Source: Hyphomicrobiales bacterium (GTDB lineage Bacteria > Pseudomonadota > Alphaproteobacteria > Rhizobiales > Beijerinckiaceae). From it: a DNA stretch of 64,000 bases. The translations under genes and the position numbers were made by a program. Below are positions 62,953 to 64,000 of this stretch, in pieces; position 1 is the stretch's first letter; each line of letters begins with the position of its first letter. The stretch is from NCBI GenBank assembly GCA_019075865.1, contig JAGXAN010000002.1:310001-374000 (forward strand). The letters are read 5' to 3'. Below the pieces are notes generated by a model that ran no database searches, had not been told where the DNA came from, and saw only the letters and a program-made list of their open reading frames with translations.

Positions 62953-64000
62953 ATGACTTCCACAGTAATGATTGTTGATGACGATCCCGTGCAACGCCGC
63001 CTGCTTGAGGCCATGATTCGCCGCTTTGGCTATGATGCGGTCGTCTGTGAGGGCGGTGAAGCAGCGCTGGCGCGGTTGGAGTCCAACCAGAATGTGCCCA
63101 TCGATCTCATGATCCTGGATCTGGTCATGCCCGATCTTGACGGCATGGCGGTGCTGGGCCGGATGCGCGAGCGCAAAATCGAAATTCCGGTGGTTGTGCA
63201 GACGGCGCATGGCTCGATCGAGGCGGTCATCTCCGCCATGCGTGCCGGGGCTGCCGATTTCGTCGTCAAGCCGGTCGGGGCCGAGCGTCTGCAGGTATCG
63301 ATCAAGAACGCCCTGCGCACGGGCGCGATGGAAGATGAAATTCGCACCATCAAGCGCACCGCCAATGGCAGCATGACGTTTCGTGACATTGTTGCCAGCA
63401 GCGAGGAAATGGCCCGCGTGATCCGCCTTGGCGAGCGCGCCGCCAAATCCAACATACCGGTGCTCATCGAGGGTGAATCGGGCGTTGGCAAGGAATTGGT
63501 CGCACGCGCCATTCAGGGCACTTCCGAGCGCCGCGGCAAGCCGTTCATCACGGTCAACTGTGGGGCCTTGCCGGAAAATCTGGTGGAATCCATCCTTTTC
63601 GGCCACGAAAAAGGAGCATTTACCGGCGCAAATGAGAAGCATGTCGGAAAATTCATGGAAGCCAATGGTGGCACATTGTTTCTGGACGAAATTGGCGAAT
63701 TGCCTCTGGAAACGCAGGTCAAGCTGCTGCGTGCCATCCAGGAAGGCGAAATCGACCCCATTGGTTCCAAGCGTTCGCTCAAGGTGGATATCCGCTTGAT
63801 TTCCGCCACCAACCAAAACCTGATTGAGCGGGTCAAGGCGGGGCTATTTCGCGAGGACCTTTATTACCGGCTCAATGTTTTCCCCGTATTCGTGCCGCCG
63901 TTGCGGGTGCGCCGGGATGAAATTTCAGCACTTGCCCGCCGCTTTCTCGCCCGCTTTGCCGCCGAAGAAGGCAAGCCGCGCCTGCGCAACATCGCCCCCG
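62953..64000 (+). CDS. Sigma-54-dependent response regulator (NtrC type), partial
   Basis: The first 349 residues are visible; the gene runs off the right edge. A receiver domain with Asp9-Asp10-Asp11, phosphoacceptor Asp56 (LMILDLVMP) and Lys106 is followed by a sigma-54 AAA+ domain: Walker A GESGVGKE (174-181), the sigma-54-contacting GAFTGA (221-226), and Walker B GTLFLDEIGE. The C-terminal DNA-binding domain is beyond the window. The start ATG at 62953 follows GAGGCGGC. The target operon is unknown. No kinase gene is nearby. Confidence 0.94.
   Translation, partial: MTSTVMIVDDDPVQRRLLEAMIRRFGYDAVVCEGGEAALARLESNQNVPIDLMILDLVMPDLDGMAVLGRMRERKIEIPVVVQTAHGSIEAVISAMRAGAADFVVKPVGAERLQVSIKNALRTGAMEDEIRTIKRTANGSMTFRDIVASSEEMARVIRLGERAAKSNIPVLIEGESGVGKELVARAIQGTSERRGKPFITVNCGALPENLVESILFGHEKGAFTGANEKHVGKFMEANGGTLFLDEIGELPLETQVKLLRAIQEGEIDPIGSKRSLKVDIRLISATNQNLIERVKAGLFREDLYYRLNVFPVFVPPLRVRRDEISALARRFLARFAAEEGKPRLRNIAP

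Overview
The window is a gene-dense, roughly 58-60% GC stretch of an alphaproteobacterial chromosome, most likely from the order Hyphomicrobiales (Rhizobiales). Several things point there: a tRNA-His with A73 and no extra 5' G, the DUF1036-pyruvate kinase pair, a fused aroK-aroB gene, a DUF6460 protein, a phasin under a PhaR-like operator, a CIRCE-controlled groESL with an alphaproteobacterial heat-shock promoter, and OpgH-type glucan synthesis. I cannot name the genus. No phage, plasmid or CRISPR signature is present. The only mobile DNA is a 409-bp element with inverted ends.

Layout. 0-10 kb: two-carbon and three-carbon hydroxyacid oxidation. There is glcE (cut by the left edge), an L,D-transpeptidase, and a split lactate-oxidation set (lutC, an AT-rich secreted orphan, lutB, then an inward-facing aquaporin, an HXXEE membrane protein and lutA), with glcD divergent from lutA. 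10-14.5 kb: a large PAS histidine kinase and two polyhydroxybutyrate-granule proteins, one with an unusual N-terminal Ala-Pro-Lys repeat tail. 14.5-24 kb: tRNA-His, a DUF2235 hydrolase, apaG, a YfhO-type membrane protein, divergent ribA and a stand-alone RibD reductase, pyrD, a LuxR-type response regulator and tRNA-Gly. 24-29 kb: a cyanide-insensitive-type bd quinol oxidase with a tiny DUF2474 partner, mobA, a 2-keto-4-pentenoate hydratase-like protein and cytochrome b561.

29-36 kb holds two head-to-head operons and is the most interesting part. Leftward is a four-gene, tightly coupled set: a medium-chain dehydrogenase, a 6-pyruvoyl-tetrahydropterin-synthase-fold protein that has lost its catalytic Cys/Asp/His and one zinc histidine, a GT4 glycosyltransferase and a methyltransferase. 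Rightward is a periplasmic-glucan set: OpgH, an unknown secreted protein and a DUF1624 acyltransferase with a Cys-rich tail. 36-42 kb: a TorF-like porin whose start region looks one base short, a DUF2076 protein, a second L,D-transpeptidase, a polysaccharide flippase and an acyltransferase.

42-64 kb is mostly housekeeping: groESL, an IHF/HU protein followed exactly at its stop codon by the inverted-repeat element, rlmN, two EamA transporters, a CorC/HlyC protein, aroKB, xerD, pyk, gshA, carA, yqeY, an SbmA/BacA-like ABC transporter, pepF and a sigma-54 response regulator cut by the right edge. All functional calls come from reading motifs by eye; no database search was run.
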